From Streptosporangiaceae bacterium (GTDB taxonomy: Bacteria; Actinomycetota; Actinomycetes; Streptosporangiales; Streptosporangiaceae), in the NCBI GenBank assembly GCA_030040415.1, contig JASHTT010000700.1, positions 1-6,913 on the forward strand: a stretch of 6,913 bases of DNA, in the 5' to 3' direction. Positions within the stretch are counted from its first letter, which is position 1. Every line of letters begins with the position of its first letter. The notes under the pieces are model-generated. The model was not told where the DNA came from. It searched no databases and saw only the letters and a list, made by a program, of their open reading frames with translations. Positions 1-5,813 of this stretch are shown in pieces. A program made the translations under genes and the position numbers.

Positions 1-148
1 CTCCGCCTTCGTGCCGCGCAGCCACGTACTTTGCGCCCCTGGCGATGAGGGCGTTCGTGACCATGAAGTTGCCGCTGCCGACCACGCCGAAGACGGTGTC
101 AGCGCCTAGCTCGGCTAGAGCTGCCGCGACCGCGTCGCTGACCAGCAT
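1..148 (-). CDS. Thiamine-diphosphate-dependent enzyme, N-terminal fragment (cut by window edge)
   Basis: Reading leftward from the ATG at 148, 49 codons are open to the window edge. The peptide has the opening of the acetolactate synthase / benzoylformate decarboxylase-type superfamily: a helix, then GADTVFGVVGSGNF at residues 15-28 (the loop usually reading FGxPG), then a strand and ARHEGG at 44-49. In this superfamily the Glu of that last motif (E47 here) contacts the aminopyrimidine ring of thiamine diphosphate and activates the cofactor; that role is family knowledge. The ATG overlaps the stop of the upstream cyclase gene as TGATG, so the two are almost certainly co-transcribed and translationally coupled. 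GSGNF in place of the usual PG-containing loop suggests a catabolic or uncharacterised subgroup rather than biosynthetic acetolactate synthase. The reaction cannot be assigned because about 90% of the expected 500-600 residues lies outside the window. Confidence 0.85.
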   Translation of the reverse strand, partial: MLVSDAVAAALAELGADTVFGVVGSGNFMVTNALIARGAKYVAARHEGG

Positions 149-924
149 CAGGTCTTCTCCACCAGGGCGAGTACTCGGGCAGGACTGCCGGACCCACCGG
201 TGATCGGCAGCGGGCCGGCGATCAGCACGGCGCCACTCGGCGGCAGCGAGGCGAGATTCTGCAGCTGGGTGAGCCCGAACTTGCCGGCCCCGAGCAGCGC
301 CGAGTGGCAGGGGAACGGCGGGTCGAAGGAATGCGCCGCGCCCGCGTCAGTGCCGACAGTCTCTACGCCGATACCGACGAGCGGCGCCTCGTCGGCCAGC
401 CACCGGGCGCACTCCACCGAGACCCCGGGCGTATGCGGCCCGGACTCGTCGGCGTTCAGGAACTCCTGCTGGCTAGCCGACCGGGCGTCCCAGCCGGTCC
501 GGTAGAGCAGCCAGCCGCCGTCCGGCAGCGGGCCGTGGTCGGCCTCCCACTGCTTGATGTGCCCCACTTCAAGAAGAAAGTCATTGTTTGCCGCAGCTTC
601 CTTGCTGAAGTCAAGGACCACGGCCGGCGCGATCATGCAATTGAGGGGAACGGACGCCACGTCTTCGCGGCCCGCGCCTGTGATCCAGTGCACAGGGGCG
701 TCGAAGTGCGTGCCTGTGTGCTCGCCGGTGCTGATGTTGTTCCAGTACCAGGCCGGGCCGCGGTCGTCGTACCGGCTGATCTCCTGCAGCGAAAAGGAGA
801 CCGTGTTCGCGAACGGCTCGGGCAGCTGGATCACTGGCGTGGTGGCCTCCAGCCTGGCCGTTAGGTCGACAATCGTGACCGTCGATGACCTGATGGCAGC
901 GATGAGCTGGTCGAGCACGGGCAT
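148..924 (-). CDS. Cyclase family protein (kynurenine formamidase / isatin hydrolase-like metal-dependent hydrolase)
   Basis: A 258-residue protein of the cyclase family (Pfam PF04199 type), a soluble metal-dependent hydrolase fold that includes kynurenine formamidase and isatin hydrolase. The signature HxGTHxDxPxH is complete as HTGTHFDAPVH at residues 69-79; H69, H73 and D75 are the expected metal ligands. Further conserved segments are GVETVGTDAG (186-195), H198 and H207. The protein ends with the GSGSPARVLALV block (244-255) typical of full-length members, so it is intact. The ATG at 924 is chosen over an upstream ATG at 1002 because GGAGG stands six bases before it and the extra 26 residues are Arg/Pro-rich and unlike the family. 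The region after H207 reads KFGLTQLQNL, where many members have a Glu just before Asn-Leu. The stop overlaps the next gene's start, so both probably serve one catabolic pathway. The substrate is unknown. Confidence 0.88.
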   Translation of the reverse strand: MPVLDQLIAAIRSSTVTIVDLTARLEATTPVIQLPEPFANTVSFSLQEISRYDDRGPAWYWNNISTGEHTGTHFDAPVHWITGAGREDVASVPLNCMIAPAVVLDFSKEAAANNDFLLEVGHIKQWEADHGPLPDGGWLLYRTGWDARSASQQEFLNADESGPHTPGVSVECARWLADEAPLVGIGVETVGTDAGAAHSFDPPFPCHSALLGAGKFGLTQLQNLASLPPSGAVLIAGPLPITGGSGSPARVLALVEKT

Positions 925-930
925 GCGGAT

Positions 931-935
931 CCTCC
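931..935 (-). promoter_or_regulatory. Shine-Dalgarno site of the cyclase gene
   Basis: On the minus strand GGAGG lies six bases before the ATG at 924. It is the clearest ribosome binding site in the window and decides the start of the cyclase gene against the longer open frame that begins at 1002. Confidence 0.8.
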
Positions 936-1028
936 GGCTAGGTCGGGGGGCTGGGCGTGCAGCACCAGCCTGCCGCAGCCGGCCCGGGCAGGGAAGTGTC
1001 ACCGGTCCAACGGGCCGGAACCGTCACG

Positions 1029-1034
1029 CAGAAT
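1029..1034 (+). promoter_or_regulatory. Candidate -10 of the alpha/beta hydrolase, leaderless type
   Basis: CAGAAT ends exactly six bases before the ATG at 1041 and keeps the two most conserved -10 positions, A at the second and T at the sixth. Transcription would then begin at or next to the start codon. No good -35 is seen 16-18 bases upstream, and the only purine-rich stretch, AGAGG at 1035-1039, is one base from the ATG, too close for a normal ribosome binding site. The hexamer overlaps the opposite-strand candidate at 1030-1035, and only one of the two may be real. Confidence 0.35.
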
Positions 1035-1059
1035 AGAGGCATGACGAAGCCCGTGACGA
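1030..1059 (-). promoter_or_regulatory. Candidate sigma-70-type promoter for the cyclase-TPP enzyme unit
   Basis: On the minus strand TCGTCA (1059-1054, four of six matches to TTGACA) is followed after 18 bases by TATTCT (1035-1030, fitting TAnnnT). Transcription would start near 1023 and give a leader of about 100 bases before the cyclase ATG at 924. The -35 lies inside the first codons of the divergent hydrolase. This rests on motif matching alone. Confidence 0.4.
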
Positions 1060-1877
1060 AGGCCGAGACGCTGGTAACCGACGACGGGGTCCCCATCGAG
1101 GCGGTGCACCTGGCCGGTGATCGCAGCCTGGGGATCGTGGTCGCACACGGGTTCACTCAAGACTGGCAGCGGCCAGGAGTGCGGAAGGTGGCAAACCGGC
1201 TCAACAGGTTCGGCGGAGTAATCGTCTTTGACTTCCGCGGGCACGGCAGGTCGGGCGGCAAGTCCACGCTGGGCGACCGGGAGATCAAGGACCTGGATGT
1301 CGCGATCAGGCACGCACGCGAACTCGGCTACCAGCGGATCGCTAGCGTCGGGTTCTCGATGGGTGCATCGATAGTGCTCAGGCACGCAGCGCTCATTGGC
1401 GGGTCGGACGCGGTCGTCTCGGTGAGCGGGCCTGGACGCTGGTACTACCGCGACACGCTGCCGATGCGCCGGGTGCACTTCGCGGTGGAGCACACGCTCG
1501 GCCGCATCGTCGCTAGGACCTTCCTCAATACCAGGATCAGTCATGGCCGGTGGGATCCCGTTCCGCTGCCGCCCGCCGACGCCGCCGCGCGGGTTGCGCC
1601 GACGCCGCTCCTGATCGTGCACGGAGACAAGGACGCATTCTTCCCGGTAGAGCACGCTGAGCAGCTATTCGAGGCGGCCAGTCAGCCGAAGGAGCTATGG
1701 ATCGTGCCTGGCTTCACGCACGCCGAGTCCGGCGCGTCGCACGCTCTGCTGGACAGGATCGGCCGCTGGACCCAGGCGGCCACCGCGGTCGACGTCATCC
1801 AAGGGCCGGTCGGCTCCGGCTCAATCGGCCCGGGCACGGCCGACGCCGGCGCGGCCAGTCCTAACGCCGCAGCCTGA
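1041..1877 (+). CDS. Alpha/beta hydrolase (serine hydrolase)
   Basis: A 278-residue cytoplasmic alpha/beta-hydrolase-fold enzyme. Visible elements in order are the oxyanion-hole motif HGF (36-38), the strand and turn DFRGHGRSGG (64-73), the nucleophile elbow GFSMG (104-108) with Ser106, HGDKDAFFP (194-202) with Asp198 as probable acid, and GFTHAES (224-230) with His227. The triad is therefore complete. The short insert between elbow and acid leaves little cap domain, as in small esterases and acyl-peptide-hydrolase-like proteins. After about residue 250 comes a Gly/Ala/Pro/Ser-rich tail of low complexity. The ATG at 1041 is preferred over one at 957 because the added 28 residues are unlike the family and cover the intergenic region. 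No signal peptide or membrane segment is seen. It diverges from the cyclase gene and converges on the D,D-carboxypeptidase gene with 27 bases between the stops. The substrate cannot be inferred; an ester or thioester is the general expectation. Confidence 0.88.
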   Translation: MTKPVTKAETLVTDDGVPIEAVHLAGDRSLGIVVAHGFTQDWQRPGVRKVANRLNRFGGVIVFDFRGHGRSGGKSTLGDREIKDLDVAIRHARELGYQRIASVGFSMGASIVLRHAALIGGSDAVVSVSGPGRWYYRDTLPMRRVHFAVEHTLGRIVARTFLNTRISHGRWDPVPLPPADAAARVAPTPLLIVHGDKDAFFPVEHAEQLFEAASQPKELWIVPGFTHAESGASHALLDRIGRWTQAATAVDVIQGPVGSGSIGPGTADAGAASPNAAA

Positions 1878-1904
1878 CCGGCAATTCGGGACCGGCGGGC
1901 CTGC

Positions 1905-2792
1905 CTAGCCGAGTGTCTTGAAACCCCAGTTCAGCATCCTGGCAGCCGCGGTGAAGCGGCTGTACTGGTTGGATGCCGTGCTGTTCAGCACGACGCCGAG
2001 CAGCACGTGCGTGCCTCGCTTGGCCTCGAACAGCAGGCAATAGCCCGCGCCCAGGGTGAACCCTGTCTTGATGCCGATGGTTCCGGGATAACGCCGCAGC
2101 AGCAGGTTCGTGTTCGCCCAGGCATAAGCCTTGTGCGCGCTGGTAGCGGCGATGTAGTGGGTCCGCTGGCCGACGATCTCACGGAACAGCTTCAGCTTCA
2201 TGGCGGCCTCGGCCATGATCATGAGGTCGGGCGGGGTCGAGTACGTCGTGTACTCCGTCGGCCAGGGCAGGCCGTCGAAATTCGCGAAGTGCGTGTGGGT
2301 CATGCCGAGTTTGCGCGCTGTGGCATTCATCTTGCGCACGAAGGCGCGCCACCCCGGGCCGTAGGAGTAGGCGAGGAGGTAGGCAGCATCGGCGCCGGAC
2401 GGCAGTAGCAGGCCCTCGAGCAGTTGCCGGCTGGTCAGCACGTCGCCAGGACGCAGCCCGGCGCTCCCGGCGTCGTGCTCGGCGGCATAGTTCTCGGCGG
2501 CTTGGGTCACCGTGATTTTCCGGTTCAGGTGGCCGGACTCGATTACCACGATCGCGGTCATGACCTTGGTGATGCTGGCTATGGGCCGCTCGGTGGCCAG
2601 GTCGCGGCTCCACAGCCGCCGCCCCGACGCGAGGTTGATCAGTTCCGCCGCGCGGGCGACGACCCTGTATGGGCCGCGTGCACGCACGGCAGTGGCCGCG
2701 CCTGCTGAGGGCGCGAGTGCTGCTGTGCCGAGCGCCCCTGCCAGGACGCAGGCGACCGTGAGGCTAGCCAATCGGGAAGATAGGCGCATCAT
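1905..2792 (-). CDS. D-alanyl-D-alanine carboxypeptidase (secreted penicillin-binding protein, S11 family)
   Basis: A 295-residue serine D,D-peptidase that would trim the terminal D-Ala of peptidoglycan stem peptides outside the membrane. A Sec signal peptide is clear: Arg at 3 and 7, a hydrophobic core at about 9-27, and a likely cut after AGA near residue 32. The active-site motifs follow in order: SITK (73-76) with nucleophile Ser73 and Lys76, SGA (132-134) at the place of SxN, and KTG (242-244). The family hallmark HFANFDGLP (168-176) is also present. The protein ends about 50 residues after KTG, so it lacks the C-terminal beta domain and membrane-anchor helix of PBP5-type enzymes and is probably released or loosely held. 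The third SxN residue is Ala instead of Asn, which makes the catalytic details less certain than the fold. Two adjacent ATGs (2792, 2789) could each start it. It follows guaB1 by 73 bases on the same strand but probably has its own promoter. Confidence 0.9.
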   Translation of the reverse strand: MMRLSSRLASLTVACVLAGALGTAALAPSAGAATAVRARGPYRVVARAAELINLASGRRLWSRDLATERPIASITKVMTAIVVIESGHLNRKITVTQAAENYAAEHDAGSAGLRPGDVLTSRQLLEGLLLPSGADAAYLLAYSYGPGWRAFVRKMNATARKLGMTHTHFANFDGLPWPTEYTTYSTPPDLMIMAEAAMKLKLFREIVGQRTHYIAATSAHKAYAWANTNLLLRRYPGTIGIKTGFTLGAGYCLLFEAKRGTHVLLGVVLNSTASNQYSRFTAAARMLNWGFKTLG

Positions 2793-2813
2793 GCCCCCCA
2801 GAACGGATGGGGC
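2793..2813 (-). promoter_or_regulatory. Possible hairpin masking the carboxypeptidase start
   Basis: In the minus-strand transcript GCCCC (2813-2809) can pair with GGGGC (2797-2793), with an 11-base loop, directly before the ATG. The G-run is also the only Shine-Dalgarno-like stretch for this gene, so the stem would cover it. The stem is only five pairs; a function is inferred, not shown. Confidence 0.25.
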
Positions 2814-2815
2814 AA

Positions 2816-2824
2816 AGACTAGCA
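2816..2824 (-). promoter_or_regulatory. Candidate extended -10 promoter of the carboxypeptidase gene
   Basis: TGCTAGTCT on the minus strand fits the extended -10 form TGnTAnnnT. Transcription would start near 2809, giving a leader of about 16 bases. No recognisable -35 stands 16-18 bases upstream, as is common for extended -10 promoters. It suggests that the carboxypeptidase can be transcribed apart from guaB1. Confidence 0.4.
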
Positions 2825-2836
2825 GCAGCCTGCCCG

Positions 2837-2848
2837 TTCCGCCCGGAA
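2837..2848. repeat. Inverted repeat TTCCG-N2-CGGAA, possible operator
   Basis: TTCCG and CGGAA form a perfect five-base inverted repeat around two bases, between guaB1 and the carboxypeptidase gene. It sits where the -35 region of the candidate promoter at 2816-2824 would be, a usual place for a dimeric regulator. Such short palindromes also arise by chance in GC-rich DNA. Confidence 0.25.
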
Positions 2849-2865
2849 TGCGGCGACCGGCCCCA

Positions 2866-4302
2866 TTACCAGCCGGTGGGCAAGGGCATGCCTTCGGTGT
2901 AGCCAGCGGCGCTCTGCACGCCGACTACTGCCCGCTCGTACAGCCGGTCCAGCGTGTCGGCGCCCGCGTAGGTGCAGGCGCTGCGCAGGCCGGCAGTGAT
3001 GCTGTCGAGCAGGTCCTCCACGCCGGGCCGCTGCGGGTCCAGGTACATCCGGGAACTGGAGATGCCCTCTTCGAACAGTTCCTTTCTGGCCCGCTCGAAC
3101 GGCGAGTCCGCGGCGGCGCGCAATCGCACCGCCCGGGCCGAGGCCATTCCGAAGCTCTCCTTGTAAAGCCGTCCGTCCGCGTCCCTGAACGCGTCTCCCG
3201 GTGACTCGCAGGTACCGGCGAACCAGGACCCGATCATCACGTTGGCCGCCCCGCCCGCCAGCGCGAGCGCCACGTCACGCGGGTGCCGGACGCCGCCGTC
3301 CGCCCAGACGTGCCGGCCGAGGCGCCTCGCCTCGGCGGCGCACTCAAGGACCGCGCTGAACTGCGGTCTGCCCACGCCGGTCATCATGCGAGTCGTGCAC
3401 ATCGCGCCGGGACCGACGCCGACCTTGACGATGTCGGCGCCAGCGGCCACCAGGTCGGCGACGCCCGCGGCGGTGACCACGTTCCCGGCCACCAGTGGGA
3501 CCGGCGGGCTCAGTTCCCGGACGGCGCGCAGCGCCTGGAGCATCTTGTCCTGATGCCCGTGCGCGGTGTCCACGACGAGCAGGTCGGCTTCGGCGTCGAG
3601 TAGCAGCTTGGCCTTGCCGGCCACATCGCCGTTGATTCCGATGGCGGCCGCTACCCGCAGCCTGCTGCGGTCGTCGACGGCCGGCCTGTAGAGGGTTGCG
3701 CGCAGCGCCCCTGTCCTGGTCATGATGCCGACGCAGCGGCCGTCCGCGTCGACCACCGGCGCCACCCGGTGCCTGCCGTCATGCAGCAGGCCGAACGCAC
3801 GCTCTGGGTCGATGCCGGCGGGCAGCGTCAGCGGCTCGGCCGACATGACGTGGCTGAGTTGGGTGAACCGGTCGACGCCGTTGCAGTCGGCGTCGGTCAC
3901 GATGCCGACTGGCCTGCCGTCGTCATCCACGACGACGATCGCGCCGTGCGCGCGTTTGGGTAGCAGGCTGAGAGCGTGCCCGGTAGTCGCCGTCGGCCCG
4001 AGTGTCAGCGGCGTGTCGTGCACCAAGTCGCGTGACTTCACCCAGGAGATCACCTCGGCGACGACATCTGCCGGAATGTCCTGCGGCAGAACGGCGACGC
4101 CGCCCCGGCGAGCCACCGTTTCGGCCATCCGGCGGCCCGCTACCGCTGTCATGTTCGCCACCACGACAGGAATGGTCGCGCCGCTGCCATCCCGGGTGGT
4201 GAGGTCGACATCCAGCCTCGACCCGACCGACGAGCGGCCAGGCACCAGGAAGACATCGCTGTAGGCAAGGTCTTGCGCTGCTGGGTCGCTGAGAAATCGC
4301 AC
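2866..4302 (-). CDS. guaB1: GuaB1, IMP dehydrogenase-family GMP reductase with CBS domains
   Basis: A 478-residue cytoplasmic TIM-barrel enzyme of the IMPDH/GMP reductase family. The opening (residues 1-73) with DVFLVPGRS at 16-24, VVVANMTAVAGRRMAETVAR at 46-65 and VLPQD at 71-75 closely matches my memory of mycobacterial GuaB1. Two CBS motifs lie at about 95-205 (GRPVGIVTDADC, GRCVGIMT). The catalytic loop GVGPGAMCTTR (295-305) holds Cys302, and the flap begins YKESFGMAS (380-388). The Arg-Tyr pair of true IMPDHs is not visible in the following segment; instead it reads PFERARKELFEEG (401-413). Mycobacterial GuaB1 has been reported to be an NADPH-dependent GMP reductase (GMP to IMP), not an IMP dehydrogenase; the same role is inferred here. 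The start is GTG, without a clear Shine-Dalgarno, 24 bases after the stop of the oxidase gene, so a shared transcript is possible. Automated pipelines often mislabel such genes as guaB. Confidence 0.9.
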   Translation of the reverse strand: MRFLSDPAAQDLAYSDVFLVPGRSSVGSRLDVDLTTRDGSGATIPVVVANMTAVAGRRMAETVARRGGVAVLPQDIPADVVAEVISWVKSRDLVHDTPLTLGPTATTGHALSLLPKRAHGAIVVVDDDGRPVGIVTDADCNGVDRFTQLSHVMSAEPLTLPAGIDPERAFGLLHDGRHRVAPVVDADGRCVGIMTRTGALRATLYRPAVDDRSRLRVAAAIGINGDVAGKAKLLLDAEADLLVVDTAHGHQDKMLQALRAVRELSPPVPLVAGNVVTAAGVADLVAAGADIVKVGVGPGAMCTTRMMTGVGRPQFSAVLECAAEARRLGRHVWADGGVRHPRDVALALAGGAANVMIGSWFAGTCESPGDAFRDADGRLYKESFGMASARAVRLRAAADSPFERARKELFEEGISSSRMYLDPQRPGVEDLLDSITAGLRSACTYAGADTLDRLYERAVVGVQSAAGYTEGMPLPTGW

Positions 4303-4309
4303 GTCTTCT

Positions 4310-4315
4310 ATTGTC
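4310..4315 (-). promoter_or_regulatory. Candidate -10 before guaB1, leaderless type
   Basis: GACAAT on the minus strand ends seven bases before the GTG start of guaB1, within the 24-base gap after the oxidase gene. It keeps A at position 2 and T at position 6 of the -10, but no -35 is recognisable. If real, guaB1 could be expressed without its upstream neighbour. Confidence 0.28.
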
Positions 4316-4326
4316 GCGCGTGGCGG

Positions 4327-5685
4327 CTACGGGCCGAGAACTCGCGTCAGGTAGTCGTTCCCGAATCGGCGCTCGGGATCAAGGCGGTCCCGCAGGGCGA
4401 CAAAGTCGCCGAAGCGGGGGTAGACCTCGGCCAGGTAGGCGGCGTCCCTGGTGTGCATCTTTCCCCAGTGCGGCCGCCCGCCGACAGACGTCATCACCGC
4501 CTCCACATCCCGGAAGTAGTCCTCGTGTGCGGTCGCGTGGAAGACGTGTATGGCGATGTACGCGCTGTCCCGGCCGTACGCGGTCGACAGCCAGACCTCG
4601 TCGGGCGGCGTGACGCGAACCTCGATCGGGAAGCTGATCCGCCAGTCCCTGCGCCGGAACAGCGCGCGTACCTCGGCTAGCACGTCCGACAGCGCTGCCC
4701 GGGGTATCGCGTACTCCTCCTCCTTGAACCGCACCCGCCGCGGACTGGTGAAGACGCGGTAGGCCGCATCGGAGTAGCTCCTGGCACCCAGCGCCTTCGC
4801 CGCAATGGCGTTGACGGTAGGAATCACCGCAGGGGCCCGCTTGCCGATACGGCAGGTGGCGCCGAAAAGGGAGTTAGACAGAACCTCGTCGTCCAGCAGA
4901 TAACGCCAGCGCGGCAGCGGGCTGGCCGGACCGTCGGTGCGGTTGTTGCGCTTTGTCAGGCAGCCTTCGCTGTGCGGGAACCAGTAGAACTCGAAGTGCT
5001 CGTTGTCGGCGGTGAACTCGTCGAGCCGGCTGATCACCTGCGACCAGGTCATCGCTTCCTCGCGGGCCGCCAGCAGGAAGGCTGGCACGACGGCGAAGGT
5101 AACTGCAGTCAGCACGCCAAGCGCGCCGAGCCCGACGCGGGCCGCGTCGAGCAGGTTAACATCGCCCCCGTCGGAGCCGGTTACGCCGCCGCCCGGCAAC
5201 TCCCGCGTGCACGTCACGAGCTGGCCGTCGGCTAGCACCAGTTCCAGGCCCGCTACCTGCGCCGCCATGCCGCCGACGTCGCGGCCGGTGCCGTGCGTGC
5301 CGGTCTGCACAGCCCCGGCGACCGTCTGCACCTGGATGTCACCCATGTTGGCTAGCGACAGGCCTCGCGCTAGCAACGCCTCGTTGAGCGCCCGGAGCGG
5401 ACAGCCTGCCTCGACCGTCACGGTGCCAGCTTCGGGGTCGACCGCCCTGACGCCGGTCAGTCGGCCGGGCAGCAGCAGCACCCCATCGGTGGCCGCTACC
5501 GGGGTGAATGAGTGTCCGGTCCCGGCCATCCGGACGCGCTCACCGTCCTGTGCGGCCCGCAGTACCTGCTCGGCCACCTCCTGGACAGACGATGGGGTGA
5601 CGACGCGGCGAGGCCCGGCAGTCACGTTCCCCGCCCAGTTGTGCCAGCTTGCAGGCCTGGCGCCGGACGCCGGTGGACTCTTCAT
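4327..5685 (-). CDS. FAD-linked oxidoreductase of the D-arabinono-1,4-lactone / L-gulono-1,4-lactone oxidase family
   Basis: A 452-residue flavoprotein of the vanillyl-alcohol oxidase superfamily, aldonolactone oxidase group. The N-terminal FAD-binding domain (about 15-200) has NWAGN (16-20), AGTGHSFTP (54-62), where His58 is at the site that carries covalent FAD in several relatives, and TVAGAVQTGTHGTG (121-134). The C-terminal substrate domain has FEFYWFPHSE (231-240), the Glu-x-Arg of FPIEVR (352-357), PHWGK (405-409) as the family's C-terminal hallmark, and RLDPERRFGNDYL (434-446). Relatives oxidise aldonolactones or alditols; the M. tuberculosis relative is reported as an L-gulonolactone dehydrogenase that does not use oxygen well, so oxidase versus dehydrogenase is open. 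The start is fixed: a TGA lies directly before the ATG and no other start codon precedes Trp14. There is no Shine-Dalgarno. It is followed by guaB1 after 24 bases. No signal peptide is seen, so it is probably cytoplasmic. Confidence 0.88.
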   Translation of the reverse strand: MKSPPASGARPASWHNWAGNVTAGPRRVVTPSSVQEVAEQVLRAAQDGERVRMAGTGHSFTPVAATDGVLLLPGRLTGVRAVDPEAGTVTVEAGCPLRALNEALLARGLSLANMGDIQVQTVAGAVQTGTHGTGRDVGGMAAQVAGLELVLADGQLVTCTRELPGGGVTGSDGGDVNLLDAARVGLGALGVLTAVTFAVVPAFLLAAREEAMTWSQVISRLDEFTADNEHFEFYWFPHSEGCLTKRNNRTDGPASPLPRWRYLLDDEVLSNSLFGATCRIGKRAPAVIPTVNAIAAKALGARSYSDAAYRVFTSPRRVRFKEEEYAIPRAALSDVLAEVRALFRRRDWRISFPIEVRVTPPDEVWLSTAYGRDSAYIAIHVFHATAHEDYFRDVEAVMTSVGGRPHWGKMHTRDAAYLAEVYPRFGDFVALRDRLDPERRFGNDYLTRVLGP

Positions 5686-5691
5686 TCAGCC

Positions 5692-5697
5692 ATTGTG
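5692..5697 (-). promoter_or_regulatory. Candidate -10 of the oxidase gene, leaderless type
   Basis: CACAAT on the minus strand ends exactly six bases before the ATG at 5685 and matches TATAAT at four of six positions, including the key A2 and T6. With no Shine-Dalgarno present, a transcript starting at the ATG is the simplest reading. A partial -35 (CCGACC, sharing GAC with TTGACA) stands 16 bases upstream. Confidence 0.38.
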
Positions 5698-5748
5698 CCG
5701 CTTGTGCATCAGAGGTCGGGACTGAGCACTCCAAGCCCCTTGGCATAT

Positions 5749-5762
5749 GGCGCGACAGCGCC
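5749..5762. repeat. Inverted repeat GGCGC-GACA-GCGCC in the divergent region
   Basis: A perfect five-base inverted repeat with a four-base loop lies midway in the 137-base gap between the oxidase and transglycosylase genes. It is about 60 bases from both start codons, so it could be an operator for one or both. It has no T-run and is not a terminator. Chance occurrence in GC-rich DNA is possible. Confidence 0.25.
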
Positions 5763-5807
5763 CCGACAGTTGGCGGGTGGGCTGCTGCGGCAACTGAACG
5801 CGGCGGT

Positions 5808-5813
5808 TAGGGT
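5808..5813 (+). promoter_or_regulatory. Candidate -10 of the transglycosylase gene, leaderless or very short leader
   Basis: TAGGGT fits the actinobacterial TAnnnT form and ends nine bases before the ATG at 5823, so transcription would begin at the ATG or a base or two before it. No convincing -35 is found 16-19 bases upstream. The alternative reading of the same bases as a weak Shine-Dalgarno (GGTGG at 5811-5815) is also possible. Confidence 0.4.

Noticed and set aside
925..1002. Longer N-terminus for the cyclase from the ATG at 1002
   Set aside because: The extra 26 residues are Arg/Pro/Ala-rich and the GGAGG at 931-935 clearly serves the ATG at 924.
957..1040. Longer N-terminus for the alpha/beta hydrolase from the ATG at 957
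   Set aside because: The added 28 residues have no family-like pattern, would cover most of the divergent control region, and end where the typical hydrolase N-terminus begins at 1041.
1791..1877. Frameshift or fusion explaining the Gly/Ala/Ser-rich C-terminal tail of the alpha/beta hydrolase
   Set aside because: The tail follows a complete hydrolase domain, keeps the same GC-rich codon use and ends before the convergent gene. Such low-complexity tails are common in high-GC actinomycetes.
1878..1904. A bidirectional terminator in the 27-base convergent gap
   Set aside because: GACCGGC occurs twice as a direct repeat, and only a four-base CCGG/CCGG pairing is possible; there is no strong stem and no T-run.
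2512..3204. A 230-codon plus-strand frame across the carboxypeptidase/guaB1 junction
   Set aside because: It is antisense to both genes, low in complexity (Ala/Arg/Pro) and has no protein-family features.
3722..4264. A 180-codon plus-strand open frame opposite guaB1
   Set aside because: It is antisense to a firmly identified gene, its Ser/Thr/Arg-rich composition is typical of a GC-rich shadow frame, and no domain is recognisable.
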